64,000 nt of DNA from Saccharomyces paradoxus (GCF_002079055.1 NC_047491.1:248001-312000); one strand, 5' to 3'. Counted from the stretch's first letter, positions 46,830-59,913 are shown. The notes: generated from the sequence alone by a model not told the origin. Numbers and translations: made by a program.

Positions 46830-49496
46830 ATGTACGTTTATAAAAGAGACGGTCGTAAAGAACCTGTCCAATTTGATAAGATCACTGCTCGTATATCACG
46901 CTTATGCTATGGTTTAGACCCAAAACATATCGACGCCGTTAAGGTCACCCAACGTATCATTTCTGGTGTCTACGAAGGTGTCACAACAATCGAACTAGAC
47001 AACTTAGCCGCAGAAACATGTGCGTACATGACCACTGTTCATCCAGATTACGCTACCTTAGCTGCTAGGATCGCCATTTCTAATTTACATAAACAAACTA
47101 CGAAACAATTTTCTAAAGTTGTCGAAGATCTTTATAGATACGTCAACGCCGCTACTGGTAAGCCCGCTCCCATGATTTCTGACGATGTCTACAATATTGT
47201 CATGGAAAACAAGGATAAATTAAACTCTGCAATTGTCTATGACAGAGATTTCCAGTACAGTTATTTTGGTTTCAAAACTTTGGAACGTTCTTATTTACTA
47301 AGAATCAACGGTCAAGTGGCCGAACGTCCACAACACTTAATTATGAGAGTCGCACTGGGCATCCACGGCAGAGACATCGAAGCGGCTCTAGAAACATATA
47401 ACTTAATGTCTCTAAAATACTTTACTCATGCCTCTCCAACTTTGTTTAATGCTGGTACTCCAAAACCTCAAATGTCCTCTTGTTTCTTGGTCGCCATGAA
47501 GGAGGACTCTATCGAGGGTATTTACGACACTTTGAAAGAATGTGCTTTGATTTCCAAAACTGCTGGTGGTATTGGTCTACATATCCATAATATTCGTTCA
47601 ACTGGTTCTTACATTGCTGGTACAAACGGTACCTCTAACGGGTTAATTCCCATGATTCGTGTTTTTAATAACACCGCCCGTTATGTCGACCAGGGTGGTA
47701 ACAAAAGACCTGGCGCCTTTGCCCTGTACCTGGAACCATGGCATGCTGATATTTTTGATTTTATTGATATCAGAAAGAACCACGGTAAAGAAGAAATTCG
47801 TGCAAGAGATTTGTTTCCTGCTCTATGGATTCCTGATCTTTTCATGAAGCGTGTTGAAGAGAATGGGACTTGGACTTTGTTCTCTCCAACAGCCGCTCCT
47901 GGTCTAAGCGACTGTTATGGCGACGAGTTTGAAGCTCTATATACCCGCTACGAAAAAGAAGGTCGTGGTAAGACCATTAAGGCTCAAAAATTATGGTATT
48001 CCATTTTGGAAGCACAAACTGAAACGGGTACACCTTTTGTCGTTTATAAGGATGCTTGCAACAGAAAGTCTAACCAAAAAAACTTAGGTGTTATCAAGTC
48101 ATCAAACTTATGCTGTGAAATTGTTGAGTACTCAGCTCCGGACGAAACTGCTGTTTGTAACTTGGCTTCTGTTGCCTTGCCAGCATTCATTGAAACGTCA
48201 GAGGACGGCCAAACTTCTACATACAACTTCAAAAAATTACACGAAATTGCCAAAGTTGTTACTCGTAATTTAAACAGAGTTATTGATCGTAATTACTACC
48301 CTGTTGAAGAAGCGAAAAGATCCAATATGAGACATAGACCAATTGCTTTGGGTGTTCAAGGTTTGGCTGACACTTTCATGTTGCTACGTTTACCCTTTGA
48401 TTCTGAAGAGGCCCGTTTACTAAATATCCAAATCTTTGAAACAATTTATCATGCCTCTATGGAAGCTTCTTGTGAACTAGCTCAAAAGGACGGACCATAC
48501 GAAACCTTCCAAGGTTCTCCAGCTTCTCAAGGTATACTTCAGTTCGATATGTGGGACCAAAAACCCTACGGCATGTGGGATTGGGATACTTTGAGGGAAG
48601 ATGTCATGAAGCATGGTATTAGAAACTCTTTGACCATGGCACCAATGCCTACTGCATCCACGTCCCAAATATTGGGTTATAATGAATGTTTTGAACCAGT
48701 TACCTCCAATATGTACTCCCGTCGTGTCTTATCCGGTGAATTCCAAGTTGTGAACCCTTACTTACTACGCGATTTGGTTGATTTAGGTATTTGGGATGAG
48801 GGTATGAAACAGTATTTGATTACACAGAACGGCTCCATTCAAGGTTTACCAAATGTTCCACAAGAATTGAAGGATTTATACAAAACTGTCTGGGAAATTT
48901 CACAAAAGACTATCATTAACATGGCAGCCGATCGTTCTGTTTATATCGATCAATCTCATTCATTGAATTTGTTCTTGCGTGCCCCAACTATGGGTAAGCT
49001 AACAAGTATGCATTTTTACGGGTGGAAGAAGGGATTGAAGACCGGTATGTACTACTTGAGAACCCAAGCCGCATCTGCTGCGATTCAATTTACTATTGAC
49101 CAGAAGATCGCCGATCAAGCTACTGAAAACGTTGCTGATATCTCTAACTTAAAGCGTCCCACATATATGGCTTCCAGTGCAAGCTACGCTGCCAGCGATT
49201 TTGTGCCTGCAGCCGTAGCTGCAAATGTAACTATTCCATCTTTAGATAGCTCCTCAGAAGCTTCAAGAGAGGCATCACCAGCTCCAACAGGTAACCATTC
49301 ATTAGCTAAAGGAATTGCTGAGTTGAAAGTCCAAGAGTCTAAGGTAGAAGTTCCTGAAGTACCCGCCCCAACAACGAATGAAGAAAAAGCTGCCCCCATC
49401 GCAGATGATGAGGAAACGGAGTTCGACATTTACAACTCTAAAGTTATAGCATGTGCTATTGATAACCCAGAAGCCTGTGAAATGTGTTCCGGTTAA
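46830..49496 (+). CDS. RNR1: Rnr1, ribonucleotide reductase large subunit
   Basis: Encodes 888 residues, the reference length of YER070W. It reduces ribonucleoside diphosphates to deoxyribonucleotides with the Rnr2/Rnr4 small subunit. The N-terminal ATP cone (about 1-90, [19 protein letters not shown]) carries the dATP-sensitive activity site. The catalytic C218 is in [10 protein letters not shown]; its partner lies in the CNLASVALP segment. The C-terminal tail, Ala/Ser/Glu-rich, ends with the redox pair CEMCSG. Regulators known for the family are Sml1 and the Mec1/Rad53 pathway. The MCB boxes upstream fit S-phase expression. Confidence 0.98.
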   Translation: MYVYKRDGRKEPVQFDKITARISRLCYGLDPKHIDAVKVTQRIISGVYEGVTTIELDNLAAETCAYMTTVHPDYATLAARIAISNLHKQTTKQFSKVVEDLYRYVNAATGKPAPMISDDVYNIVMENKDKLNSAIVYDRDFQYSYFGFKTLERSYLLRINGQVAERPQHLIMRVALGIHGRDIEAALETYNLMSLKYFTHASPTLFNAGTPKPQMSSCFLVAMKEDSIEGIYDTLKECALISKTAGGIGLHIHNIRSTGSYIAGTNGTSNGLIPMIRVFNNTARYVDQGGNKRPGAFALYLEPWHADIFDFIDIRKNHGKEEIRARDLFPALWIPDLFMKRVEENGTWTLFSPTAAPGLSDCYGDEFEALYTRYEKEGRGKTIKAQKLWYSILEAQTETGTPFVVYKDACNRKSNQKNLGVIKSSNLCCEIVEYSAPDETAVCNLASVALPAFIETSEDGQTSTYNFKKLHEIAKVVTRNLNRVIDRNYYPVEEAKRSNMRHRPIALGVQGLADTFMLLRLPFDSEEARLLNIQIFETIYHASMEASCELAQKDGPYETFQGSPASQGILQFDMWDQKPYGMWDWDTLREDVMKHGIRNSLTMAPMPTASTSQILGYNECFEPVTSNMYSRRVLSGEFQVVNPYLLRDLVDLGIWDEGMKQYLITQNGSIQGLPNVPQELKDLYKTVWEISQKTIINMAADRSVYIDQSHSLNLFLRAPTMGKLTSMHFYGWKKGLKTGMYYLRTQAASAAIQFTIDQKIADQATENVADISNLKRPTYMASSASYAASDFVPAAVAANVTIPSLDSSSEASREASPAPTGNHSLAKGIAELKVQESKVEVPEVPAPTTNEEKAAPIADDEETEFDIYNSKVIACAIDNPEACEMCSG

Positions 49497-49849
49497 TAGG
49501 GGCTAAGTTTTTTATTTCTTCAATTCTATTCTTTATCAAAATTTGGGTTTTTACTTCAAGGTGTAATTTATATTTTCTTTCGTTATTTCTGATAAAAAAA
49601 TTGGTTTCAATTCTAATGCCAAGCTAAAGGGTACCCCCTATGTATGTTTACTAATTATTTTATCTACTTTGCATATATACATAAAAAAAAAGTCGAATAA
49701 TTTAACGTGGACGTTTCATACTATCCTTGTAAGGAGTGCGAGGGTGCAGAATCCCTCTCGCACCCCCAGAAGCCGCTCTTGACAATATCATTTTACAAAG
49801 TAACGCAGTTCTAAGCCGGCAACATTAAAGCAGATATACTAATACATCT
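49497..49849. other. RNR1/TDA2 convergent stretch
   Basis: 353 bases between convergent 3' ends. The imperfect inverted repeat GGGTGCAGAATCCCTCTCGCACCC-like sequence near 49736-49766 can form a hairpin (GTGCGAGGGTG against CCCTCTCGCACCC). No gene is visible. Confidence 0.5.
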
Positions 49850-50224
49850 CTACTTGTGCAGCCAAAGAATTGTCATCAAATAGCACTTGGCGTCATTTTC
49901 GTCTTCCAGTTTATAGTTGAATATACCATCTTTTTTAGATTGCCAGGATGCGCCTGTATCATTCTTCAATGAGAAATTGGCGGTTCCTCCGCTGAGTTCT
50001 CCAATATCTAATGTCGTCACCGTAACAATATATTTATATAAAGAAGAGTGCTTTTCAAGTTTTTCTAGAACCAATTTTATAAGGAGGTTTGAAATTGATT
50101 TAGTTGAAGGATCAGTTTCATTGTCATCTCTTAAACTGTCATAACTTTCTTGAATTAACCAAACTAGCTTTTCTTCGGGCAAAGGAGAGTTATCACTCCT
50201 CCCATCCTTTATTTCAATCTGCAT
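49850..50224 (-). CDS. TDA2: Tda2, actin-patch protein of the dynein light chain fold
   Basis: Encodes 124 residues, recognised as Tda2 (YER071C). It localises to cortical actin patches and binds Aim21 to control actin assembly at endocytic sites; its structure resembles TcTex dynein light chains. Recognisable segments are [34 protein letters not shown] and the C-terminal [11 protein letters not shown]. No signal peptide or membrane helix is present. The promoter is shared with VTC1. The ATG at 50224 is the first in the frame. Confidence 0.93.
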   Translation of the reverse strand: MQIEIKDGRSDNSPLPEEKLVWLIQESYDSLRDDNETDPSTKSISNLLIKLVLEKLEKHSSLYKYIVTVTTLDIGELSGGTANFSLKNDTGASWQSKKDGIFNYKLEDENDAKCYLMTILWLHK

Positions 50225-51092
<868 letters not shown>

Positions 51093-51915
51093 AATTGTAA
51101 TTCCAATGTCATAAGCGAAGGATGCGCATTAGACCGTCTTTTTCAAGAAGCTCACAAATAATTTAGTTTCATATAAACGCATATATAGAAAGTATACATC
51201 TATAGGTAATCATGAACAATAAAAATATTCACGTTTCGGAAGCTCGGTTTGTACTAGTCACGTTTCAACACCAAGCAATAAATAAACCCCTTTCGCTAGG
51301 ACGTATTATCGGTCTGAAAAGTTCATTTTCCGATGAGACATCTTTTCTCTTGTGGCTATGCCTAAGAACCTTTACACATCATAAATACGTATACAAAAAG
51401 GGTCCCATTTTATTTTTTTATTTTTTTGGCCGCTACCGGGCTGGCGAGTACTTAATTGAACTCTGAGCGTAGCACAACTGAGGAGCTCGTTAGCCGTAGT
51501 GTTAAGCTCTTAATTACCATTACGGTAAACGCCGGGAACGTGCGTAGGGTTTTTTTTCGTATTAGGCTGAATAGGCTCGCGCAGCCTTCAGAATACCGCT
51601 TAAGGCGCCAAAATATGGAAGCTATTCTCTTTTTTTTTTTCACGAACTGAGGGGGTTGTGTGTGTCTGAAAATGTTGAAAGACTTCTGACTCATCACTAC
51701 GCAGTTTCTCAGAGCTTCTCGATGAGAATGGCTTCAAAGAACAGAACAAAAACAAGATTATATAAGCCCTATATAGAGGGAAGGCCTTAACTAATTCTTG
51801 GGTCTAGGATTTCTTGATATCATTAACATATATAACAATACAATAAGTATTTGATCTGACGCAGTTAAGATAGAAGACCGCTTCACAACATCGACAAAAA
51901 GGTAAAGAAGAAGAA
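51093..51915. promoter_or_regulatory. ALD5 promoter region
   Basis: 823 bases between VTC1 and ALD5. A Gcn4-type TGACTCA is at 51687-51693, about 225 bases upstream of the ALD5 ATG. T-rich tracts occur near 51410-51428 and 51630-51640. Short frames on both strands (51212-51697) have no domain. Confidence 0.55.
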
Positions 51916-53478
51916 ATGCTTTCTCGCACAAGAGCTACAGCTCTGAATTCCAACTTATTCAGCAGAAACTTGTTACGCCTTTATTCACAAGCACCATTAC
52001 GCGTTCCAATCACTCTACCAAATGGTCATACCTATGAACAACCAACAGGTTTATTCATCAACGGTGAATTTGTTGCTTCTAAGCAAAGGAAGACGTTTGA
52101 TGTGATCAACCCATCTAACGAAGAAAAGATAACAACTGTTTATAAGGCTATGGAAGACGACGTTGATACAGCCGTTGCAGCAGCTAAAAAAGCTTTTGAC
52201 ACGAAGTGGTCTATTGTAGAGCCAGAGGTTCGTGCTAAAGCGTTATTCAACTTAGCTGACCTGGTTGAAAAAAATCAAGAAACATTGGCTGCCATTGAAT
52301 CTATGGATAACGGTAAATCATTGTTTTGTGCACGCGGTGACGTCGCTTTAGTGTCCAAATATTTGCGTTCCTGCGGTGGTTGGGCAGATAAAATCTACGG
52401 TAACGTTATTGATACGGGTAGAGACCATTTCACCTACTCGATTAAAGAACCATTAGGTGTTTGTGGCCAAATAATTCCTTGGAACTTCCCTTTGTTGATG
52501 TGGTCGTGGAAAATTGGGCCTGCTTTGGCTACAGGTAATACTGTCGTATTGAAACCCGCTGAAACAACTCCATTATCTGCCCTTTTCGCTTCCCAGTTAT
52601 GCCAGGAAGCAGGCATACCCGCTGGTGTAGTCAATATTCTTCCGGGCTCCGGTAGAGTTGTTGGAGAAAGATTGAGTGTACATCCAGACGTGAAGAAGAT
52701 TGCTTTTACCGGCTCTACTGCCACCGGCCGCCATATTATGAAGGTTGCCGCCGATACCGTTAAAAAAGTCACACTGGAGCTGGGAGGTAAATCGCCAAAT
52801 ATTGTGTTTGCTGACGCCGATTTAGATAAGGCCGTTCAAAACATTGCCTTTGGTATTTTTTACAACTCTGGTGAAGTTTGCTGTGCTGGTTCCAGAATAT
52901 ACATCCAAGATACAGTATATGAGGAAGTGTTACAAAAATTAAAAGAATACACCGAGTCACTAAAGGTTGGTGACCCATTTAATGAGGAAGTTTTCCAAGG
53001 TGCTCAAACATCTGACAAACAGCTGCATAAAATTTTGAAGTACGTCGATGTAGCAAAGTCAGAGGGGGCTCGTCTTGTGACTGGAGGTGTCAGGCATGGC
53101 AGTAAAGGTTACTTCGTCAAGCCAACAGTGTTTGCTGACGTCAAAGAAGATATGAGAATTGTTAAGGAGGAAGTGTTTGGTCCTATCGTAACTGTTTCCA
53201 AGTTTTCTACCGCTGATGAAGTAATTGCTATGGCAAACAATTCTGAATATGGGTTAGCCGCCGGTATCCACACTAATGATATTAACAAGGCCGTTGATGT
53301 GTCCAAAAGAGTGAAAGCTGGTACCGTTTGGATTAATACGTATAACAACTTTCACCAAAATGTTCCTTTCGGTGGTTTTGGCCAGTCAGGTATTGGACGT
53401 GAAATGGGTGAGGCTGCCTTAAGTAATTACACTCAAACAAAATCTGTCAGAATTGCCATTGACAAGCCAATTCGTTGA
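51916..53478 (+). CDS. ALD5: Ald5, mitochondrial aldehyde dehydrogenase
   Basis: Encodes 520 residues, the reference length of YER073W. It oxidises acetaldehyde to acetate in the mitochondrial matrix with NADP preference. An N-terminal presequence of about 25 residues is basic and Leu/Ser-rich ([20 protein letters not shown]). The Rossmann site is seen as FTGSTATGR, the general-base glutamate in LELGGKSPN, and the catalytic cysteine C322 in GEVCCAGSR. The C-terminal [15 protein letters not shown] is also conserved. The paralogues are Ald4 and Ald6. Confidence 0.97.
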   Translation: MLSRTRATALNSNLFSRNLLRLYSQAPLRVPITLPNGHTYEQPTGLFINGEFVASKQRKTFDVINPSNEEKITTVYKAMEDDVDTAVAAAKKAFDTKWSIVEPEVRAKALFNLADLVEKNQETLAAIESMDNGKSLFCARGDVALVSKYLRSCGGWADKIYGNVIDTGRDHFTYSIKEPLGVCGQIIPWNFPLLMWSWKIGPALATGNTVVLKPAETTPLSALFASQLCQEAGIPAGVVNILPGSGRVVGERLSVHPDVKKIAFTGSTATGRHIMKVAADTVKKVTLELGGKSPNIVFADADLDKAVQNIAFGIFYNSGEVCCAGSRIYIQDTVYEEVLQKLKEYTESLKVGDPFNEEVFQGAQTSDKQLHKILKYVDVAKSEGARLVTGGVRHGSKGYFVKPTVFADVKEDMRIVKEEVFGPIVTVSKFSTADEVIAMANNSEYGLAAGIHTNDINKAVDVSKRVKAGTVWINTYNNFHQNVPFGGFGQSGIGREMGEAALSNYTQTKSVRIAIDKPIR

Positions 53479-54217
53479 AGTAACTCAGGCCCGCATTGAC
53501 TGCTCATTGAAGGCATGTATGATAAACATTATAGAATAATGAAGAATGCCTCGTGACATACAAAGAAAACCAAGCAAGGATATATTTTTAAAAAAGAAAA
53601 CAGAAAAAAATAACGTGATAAACATTAATGAACAATGTATTTACATTCTTAAGCATAGGTGAGAAACTACCTTCTTTACAATTTTTTTTTTTTTTTTTTG
53701 TTGATAATGTATATTAGAGAACACATAGTAATCAAATTCGTTTCATTTATCAAACTGCTTACTAGTTGCTGTCTTGTTCGTCAAACTTTCAACTATATAG
53801 ATATATGCAACTGTCCAAGAGATTAATAATACAAAAGACACCGTATGAGTGCGGCAATATTATCCGACACCTTACTGTAAACCCATACATGTGTAGGACC
53901 CATACATTCACAACTTTATCCGCTTGTTCCCTCTCTTCTGCTTTCATGAAGAATATTTGCGCGATGCCGCGGGCTACAATCGGTACTCTATCTTTCCCTG
54001 AAGCGTCTAGTGGGCAGGTGCAAACTCCCCGCTGACGGAATACTCCAGAAGGACTGCTTCCTTTGGAAGGAAAGCTTCACCCAATCTTCCACCCAGCGCT
54101 TTAACTTTGCCTCAGCGGAGAAGAATTGGATAACTATAGTGGATTTCAAGAGCTAAGGAAAGGTTAGATATTAGTTCAGAACAAAGATTTCAAGAAACCA
54201 ACATAGATTAAGCAGAA
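53479..54217. promoter_or_regulatory. RPS24A promoter with paired Rap1 sites
   Basis: Two tandem Rap1-type elements, ACCCATACAT at 53881-53890 and ACCCATACATT near 53898-53908, lie about 310-340 bases upstream of the RPS24A ATG, in the spacing and orientation typical of ribosomal-protein promoters. A run of about 19 thymines lies near 53681-53699. A plus-strand frame at 53766-54035 crosses the sites and is not a gene. Confidence 0.85.
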
Positions 54218-55119
54218 ATGGTATGTTAAAAAGTGCTAAAATGCAAGATGGCGTTCCATATTCCACGTAAAAGTTGCCATGAATTAGAAGTATAAAAGAC
54301 GATGGAATTATCATCACTAGAAAAGAATGGCAAATGAAGAAATGTTAACCAAAAGAGGTGTAACAACAACTTTTGACTAGGACATAAGGTCAATATAGTT
54401 CAGTGGCAATCTTATTGTTCTGGAAAGAAATATGAAAGTCACATCACAACAGGTCAACTTTACAATTCAAATATAAAACAGACAAATAGGCCAACTACAA
54501 TATTTCCCGTTATAAGAGTTTAAACAGTGCTCCGCGAAAGAAACGAAGTTTGACAAAACATTACGTTGAAGGCACCTTTTTTGAAGCGTATTATTTGTAT
54601 CATGAGAACTGGAAAGAATTATCAAGGACGCCATTTTCCAAGATTTCCTCACCGTGGAACGTATTTTACTAACAATTTTCTAAAATGGTGCTTTACCTAA
54701 ATTGTTTCCCTTAGTCTGACGCTGTCACTATCCGTACTAGAAAGGTTATCTCCAACCCATTGTTGGCCAGAAAGCAATTCGTTGTCGACGTCTTGCACCC
54801 AAACAGAGCTAATGTCTCCAAGGATGAATTGCGTGAAAAGTTAGCTGAAGTCTACAAGGCTGAAAAGGACGCTGTCTCCGTTTTCGGTTTCAGAACCCAA
54901 TTCGGTGGTGGTAAGTCTGTTGGTTTCGGTTTGATCTACAACTCTGTTGCTGAAGCTAAGAAGTTCGAACCAACCTACAGATTAGTCAGATACGGTTTGG
55001 CTGAAAAGGTTGAAAAGGCTTCCAGACAACAAAGAAAGCAAAAGAAGAACAGAGACAAGAAGATCTTCGGTACTGGTAAGAGATTGGCTAAGAAGGTTGC
55101 TCGTCGTAACGCCGATTAA
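54218..55119 (+). CDS. RPS24A: Rps24a, ribosomal protein eS24, one intron
   Basis: Exon 1 is only the ATG (54218-54220). Exon 2 is 54715-55119 and begins TCTGACGCTGTC (SDAV). The spliced product is 135 residues, the length of eS24 (YER074W), a 40S subunit protein. Features are [20 protein letters not shown] at the N-terminus, [19 protein letters not shown] in the core and a strongly basic tail from about residue 105. An internal ATG frame starting at 54760 misses the first 15 residues and is not the true start. Codon usage is that of a highly expressed gene. The paralogue RPS24B is expected elsewhere. Confidence 0.97.
54221..54714 (+). other. RPS24A intron
   Basis: A 494-base intron with GTATGT at 54221, a perfect branch point TACTAAC at 54667-54673 and a 3' TAG at 54712-54714. 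It follows the start codon directly. No snoRNA C/D or H/ACA signature was recognised inside. Confidence 0.95.
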
Positions 55120-55605
55120 GCAAACTAACTTCAAAACGTCAAAATATTTTTACGGATTGTTTAGTTTTCTATATATAAATATGTGTATCTTTTTCCAATA
55201 AAAAAATATAATCAATAATTTTAAGAGATCCAAGGATTCATTTCGTAATAAGGAAGTCTCCCAAGTGTAGAGAATGTATTTAATCAAGTGCCTCGGATAA
55301 TTTCATTAAAAGGCTAAAGGTATTTACGCAGTCATCTTCCCCGCGCACAATGTATTATATTATTTGTAATATCAACACTTACCTTAGAAGGTTTATAATG
55401 TTTTGAACTTTGTCTTTCGAACCGATTATATAGCCTTTTCATTCATCATAGTCACGTGATCAGGTTTAAGTACGCACATACAAAAAATTAGCCGGACTGA
55501 AGCGCTTCCCAATTAGTTAGTGGTTTATATACGTAAGTCCATTAATAGGAAGAAACTCACACAAAAAGGTTCTCGGAAGAGGAAGGTATTCGATATAGAA
55601 GAGAT
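55120..55605. other. RPS24A 3' region and YOS1 promoter
   Basis: 486 bases. A TCACGTGA palindrome at 55452-55459 lies about 150 bases upstream of YOS1 (Cbf1/Pho4-type core). No gene or repeat is visible. Confidence 0.5.
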
Positions 55606-56073
55606 ATGGTGTTGTTTGGATTGGGTAGATTATTTTACGTCATTTTATTACTGATCAATGCTGTTGCAGTGCTGAGCGAAGAAAGGTTCTTAAGAAGAAG
55701 TATGTAAACAGGAGAGACAACCATAAACAAATTATTTTAAAGTGACAATTAATACTAACTTTATTGAATATGCTAATGCAATTTTTCATCGATTTGTGCA
55801 GTTGGCCTAGGGAGGTCAAATGATGAGGCGCCTGTTTTTGGTCAGGATCAAAATACCACGAAGTCCAAAGTTGTTCAACTAATTGGCGCCGTACAGACGT
55901 TACTGAGGAGTATGTTAATTTAATGAAGAAATTATGAAAGTTATATATTATCAACATTTCCGTTCTTTTTCACTTTCCGTTAAAAATTTTACTAACGTTT
56001 CATTTATAATATTGTAGTACCATTAATTGGAATAAATATACTGGTGATTGTTTACGAATTACTATTGGGATGA
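55606..56073 (+). CDS. YOS1: Yos1, ER-Golgi transport membrane protein, two introns
   Basis: Three exons, 55606-55699 (94 bases), 55802-55909 (108) and 56018-56073 (56), join in frame to 85 residues, the length of Yos1 (YER074W-A). Yos1 associates with Yip1 and Yif1 and is needed for COPII vesicle traffic from the ER. The protein has two hydrophobic segments, about residues 1-24 (MVLFGLGRLFYVILLLINAV) and 67-85 (IPLIGINILVIVYELLLG), around a polar loop with FGQDQNTTKSK. A yeast gene with two introns is unusual. No gene finder using single frames would see it. Confidence 0.96.
55700..55801 (+). other. YOS1 intron 1
   Basis: 102 bases, with GTATGT at 55700, branch point TACTAAC at 55753-55759 and 3' CAG at 55799-55801. 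Confidence 0.95.
55910..56017 (+). other. YOS1 intron 2
   Basis: 108 bases, with GTATGT at 55910, branch point TACTAAC at 55990-55996 and 3' TAG at 56015-56017. The branch point lies only about 20 bases from the 3' site. Confidence 0.95.
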
Positions 56074-56354
56074 ACTAAGCGTACAGAACAGATATTACAT
56101 ATCACTATATACAAGAAACTAGCTGTAATAGTTTTTTCTTTTTCATCTTTTCGGTTTTAACTCTATTATAAAAGAAAGATATGAATGAGTACTCAGCAGT
56201 ATAGTATATTGAAAATTAAAGAGATAATGCATAATTTGAGAAAAAGTACTGTGTTATGTAGCTAGTTACTGCCAAATATGTATCAGCGAATATCACGTGT
56301 AAAGGATTCCTTGAAAACATAAAATAGGGATCAAATACGGTCATATTAGTTTAT

Positions 56355-59099
56355 TTATTGTGGCAGTTCTTTCAATTTATCATCCACAAACGTCTCCAAG
56401 ATCTCTAATTTTTCGATTTGCTTGATCAATGCACTCAATGATATATTGTCCTTGTTACTTCCATCACCAATCTTTGTCTCTGTTATGTCATCAAGACGTA
56501 ATCGGAAATAAAATAACAAGCAGTCATAAATGAAAATAAACTGGTTAATATTCTGGACCATGGATATTCGCTGCTTTCTAAAAATGTTAATTGTCCATGA
56601 AATTGGATCGAATAACTTTGCTGGATATTTTAATTTAACGAATTCCTTCTGCAACATTTCAAACATTTCGAAGTTTGATAGAATGGAATCTATTGTACAT
56701 AAAGTACCGGTTCTTCCACAACCTGCGGAACAATGAACTAAAATAGTGGGAAGTTGGTCGTTGTGATAGTAATTTCTGGAAAATAGCGTATCTATTATAT
56801 GATTCTTTACGTTGATTGCTTGTAAGATTGAGGTAGGATTTAGTAAAGTGCCCAGATCAGGCCAATTTTTCACCTGAATCTGCAACAGTTCATAAGGTTT
56901 CTCTTGATCGTGATAAATTAACTGGATCTTTCTTATGAGTATTGCGTCATCATCTTCTCCTTCTCCTTCATCATTACTATTATCCTTATTAATGTTATAA
57001 TTATTATTATTATTATTATTATTGTTTCCGTGAACGTTAACTGAAAATAAATTATTATTTTGTGTTTCGGTAACTTTTTTCCTCGGAGAACCAGTGTCAG
57101 GCATTTTTAATATTATTTTTTCTAATAATTTAACGTGAATGCCATTATAATTACCATCTTGCCAATAACGGTAACATTTTTCGATACCATTTTCAAAATC
57201 GTTTGTCAATGAGAGAACCAACGGAACACCATTATTTAATATGCAGGTATAAAAATCATGTACAGTGGAGGGCATGGGAGCTTGTGTGGCTATATAGCGC
57301 ACTCTTCTTGTTGTGGTTGTAGTTGTTTGAAACGATGAATTTTGCTCAACAGAAAATCGTGGCAGAGACAAATAGTTTGCGTTGATATAATTGTCAAGGA
57401 TACCACCATCAGAAGTAGTATGTGAATGCTTAATGCCTTTTGATGATTGCGAACCTTTTTTGAGGATCACTCTTGAATGCTCGTAGGGAAAAATGTCCTT
57501 GTACCTATTTTTGGCCCCTAATTCAACACCCGATGATATTATAACGTCATCCGACTCCGAATCGGAATCTGATTCAAGACTGAGCATCGATTTATACTTA
57601 CTGTACTGAGTAAATATCGGCTGAGAGTGCGACCTCTTTTGTATTTTGTTCACGTCAGGAAATTTCGGGGGCATGATGGTTGAAGAGGAAGTTGAACTCA
57701 ATTGCTCAGGATATGACGACTGCTTGTCAAGTATAAATGAGTTTTCCTTTTTTTTGAAAGAAACAGAATGGTTCAAGCGTCTTTTCTCTAAGAAATCTAA
57801 TTTTTGAAACTGAGAAACCAATTCGACCTTGGGAATTGTCATCAGATGTTGGAACCATTCAGGTATAACGGAGTCAATGTCCTCTTTCTCGTAGGTTCTG
57901 CTCAGGTTCTCGTATTTAATCTGAAAGCCTAATTTGTCTTTATTAGTGTCCTTTTCAAAAGAATTTTGGTTCTTTGGAAATTGGAAGTTTTGTAAAGTTT
58001 TTTTGGCAGAATCGTTATTGTACCATCTTTCATGTTCTTCTTTGATGTTGACTGCACTCAGATATGTCTCTAGATCCATTATTTCTTCATTCTGCGAGAA
58101 TTTGAATATTTGATTTATGTTTGTTTGTGGTGCAGGCAACTGGAACTTAAATAAGGCAGATATGGGGGAAGACGAAGACATGGGGGAGTCTGATAGGATA
58201 TTACGTGGAGAGGGAGAATTGGAAAAGTTTGAATGTTCTGATCTACTATCATCAGGAACTTTCAATTTGAGGTTCATTTGCGGGGATGATAGTGGTGTTG
58301 TCGCCGTCATATGCGGCCCTATGTTGTGTAGATTATTGATAAGGTTTGTCTTGGGGCTTTTAGGTTCAGCTGAGCTAAGGCAATTCGAGTTAAACGTATT
58401 AGTCTTTATGTGATCTGGAAATAAAATTTTGAATTGAGGGAAACCACACATCAATATAGAAACAGTTTTTTTAGCCTTAGTGTCAAACTCCATTAGCTTG
58501 GAAGCTATTCCGAAGCAAGGTAAAGAAACAGAACTTTCCGTTTGATTTCCTGTACTATCATAAATGATAATTCGAAGGTTATCGATGGCCAGTTTACGTC
58601 TCAACAGGGCTTGCTCGCTGGGAGTCAAGTTGTCTAAGAGTTTGGAAAAAGTGAAATTTTTCCTCCTGAGTAACGTGGAAGGCAAACAAACATGAATGGA
58701 GTTCGTAACAATGGATTTGGCGTGTTCAGTAAACGGCCTGACGTCTAGTAAGAGCACCTTTTCATTTGGTAAAGTTTCAATTATCTTGCCTAGTTCAACA
58801 GCAGTTATTAACGAGCAACCTTGTGGTTTATTATATCGTTGTTCTTTGGGCTTAAAACTTGGTAGTACAGGAGCGGTTGCTCTCTTCAGTAGTACCGGCG
58901 AAGATGTCTTATAGCTCACTAAAGGACTACTGGCCTTGGGGCTATGGTATATGTTGCTGTTCATGTTGTTGTGATAACTGTTGTCAGGATGATGCTTCGA
59001 ATATGCATTCGAACCCGTTCCTACCAAAGTACTAGTATCGGAAAGTACTGAAGTGTGGTCGGTGGGAAGAATGCTTGGGCAGTGTAGACTGTCCTTCAT
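56355..59099 (-). CDS. PTP3: Ptp3, phosphotyrosine phosphatase for MAP kinases
   Basis: Encodes 914 residues (reference 928). Recognised as Ptp3 (YER075C), a cytosolic tyrosine phosphatase that inactivates Hog1 and Fus3. A rhodanese-like CH2 domain near residues 95-215 (KVLLLDVRPFTEHAKS) is the MAP-kinase docking module. A long disordered Ser/Asn-rich middle follows. The C-terminal phosphatase domain has NANYLSLPRF and the signature VHCSAGCGRTG with catalytic C790, which equals C804 of the reference after the 14-residue length difference. A run of nine asparagines, encoded by a trinucleotide repeat near 57001-57024, lies inside the phosphatase domain. Confidence 0.96.
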   Translation of the reverse strand: MKDSLHCPSILPTDHTSVLSDTSTLVGTGSNAYSKHHPDNSYHNNMNSNIYHSPKASSPLVSYKTSSPVLLKRATAPVLPSFKPKEQRYNKPQGCSLITAVELGKIIETLPNEKVLLLDVRPFTEHAKSIVTNSIHVCLPSTLLRRKNFTFSKLLDNLTPSEQALLRRKLAIDNLRIIIYDSTGNQTESSVSLPCFGIASKLMEFDTKAKKTVSILMCGFPQFKILFPDHIKTNTFNSNCLSSAEPKSPKTNLINNLHNIGPHMTATTPLSSPQMNLKLKVPDDSRSEHSNFSNSPSPRNILSDSPMSSSSPISALFKFQLPAPQTNINQIFKFSQNEEIMDLETYLSAVNIKEEHERWYNNDSAKKTLQNFQFPKNQNSFEKDTNKDKLGFQIKYENLSRTYEKEDIDSVIPEWFQHLMTIPKVELVSQFQKLDFLEKRRLNHSVSFKKKENSFILDKQSSYPEQLSSTSSSTIMPPKFPDVNKIQKRSHSQPIFTQYSKYKSMLSLESDSDSESDDVIISSGVELGAKNRYKDIFPYEHSRVILKKGSQSSKGIKHSHTTSDGGILDNYINANYLSLPRFSVEQNSSFQTTTTTTRRVRYIATQAPMPSTVHDFYTCILNNGVPLVLSLTNDFENGIEKCYRYWQDGNYNGIHVKLLEKIILKMPDTGSPRKKVTETQNNNLFSVNVHGNNNNNNNNNYNINKDNSNDEGEGEDDDAILIRKIQLIYHDQEKPYELLQIQVKNWPDLGTLLNPTSILQAINVKNHIIDTLFSRNYYHNDQLPTILVHCSAGCGRTGTLCTIDSILSNFEMFEMLQKEFVKLKYPAKLFDPISWTINIFRKQRISMVQNINQFIFIYDCLLFYFRLRLDDITETKIGDGSNKDNISLSALIKQIEKLEILETFVDDKLKELPQ
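56998..57024 (-). repeat. Trinucleotide run encoding poly-Asn in PTP3
   Basis: An uninterrupted ATT/AAT run on the plus strand encodes about nine consecutive asparagines in Ptp3. It lies in a loop between conserved phosphatase segments. Such runs are known to vary in length between strains. Confidence 0.85.
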
Positions 59100-59913
59100 G
59101 TAATAGATGATAAGCAGATCTGCGTTTCCTGGTGGACGAGGAAAATATAATAATGACTTTCTGTGGACTTTTCAGTGATAAGAGCACCTACGCTGTTATA
59201 ACACCGATGGTAGTTTGATATGCAAGTTTGTGGTCTGTCTATACAGTTCTTTGATTATGCTTGAACTGATGATGTTACATGCGAAGAGAGAAGACCGTTA
59301 AGGTCGATGAAAATATAGTGTTACATCCGCGAGTGCAAGTGGCGAGGAGAAGATTGCACTCTTGCGCATCGAACACTACCTATCTGCATCCATCCATGCC
59401 AGGTGCGCAAACCGCTGGGTCTGGCTAACACCACATTCCCGCTGCGCTGAGTTCTCCGATGACGTTTTGCCGCAAAATATTTTTTTCATCAAGGTCTTTT
59501 CTTTTCGTTCAGCGTCAGCGGGCCCAAATCTCAAAGTCGCCGCCATTCTGTTTAATGTTTAAAGTTTCCGCTCACTACACCAAGATGGCAGCAGGAAATG
59601 CCAGAAAAAGCGTGGGGTCTGGTCAGATATTAGAAGTACACATCGGTGGGTGTGTAGCAGTGGCGACACATAAATGGCCATAATGGGGGTGATTTTACGT
59701 ATAGCATACATAGACATCTGTCGTTGGGGTTTGCTACCAGTGAACGGATTTAACGAGCAAGCAGCGAAAGTAGCCGAAAACCTCTTATTGTTAATAGTCA
59801 TTTAGCAGCCGCTCTGCTGCTGTTTTCCTGTGGGGTGAGGTGGGCTGTGATTCGGTAACCTCGCTTGCGGTCTAACAAAAACAGAAAAAAATCTTGGCAC
59901 AAAAAGATTTCAT
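59100..59913. other. PTP3 promoter and tRNA-Ala downstream region
   Basis: 814 bases. No gene or LTR is evident. A short T-run on the minus strand (reverse of 59901-59907) serves as terminator of the tRNA gene. Several open frames of 60-80 codons overlap on both strands and are not called. Confidence 0.5.

Noticed and set aside
54467-54652. Minus-strand frame inside the RPS24A intron
   Set aside because: It lies wholly within a well-supported intron and has no recognisable domain.
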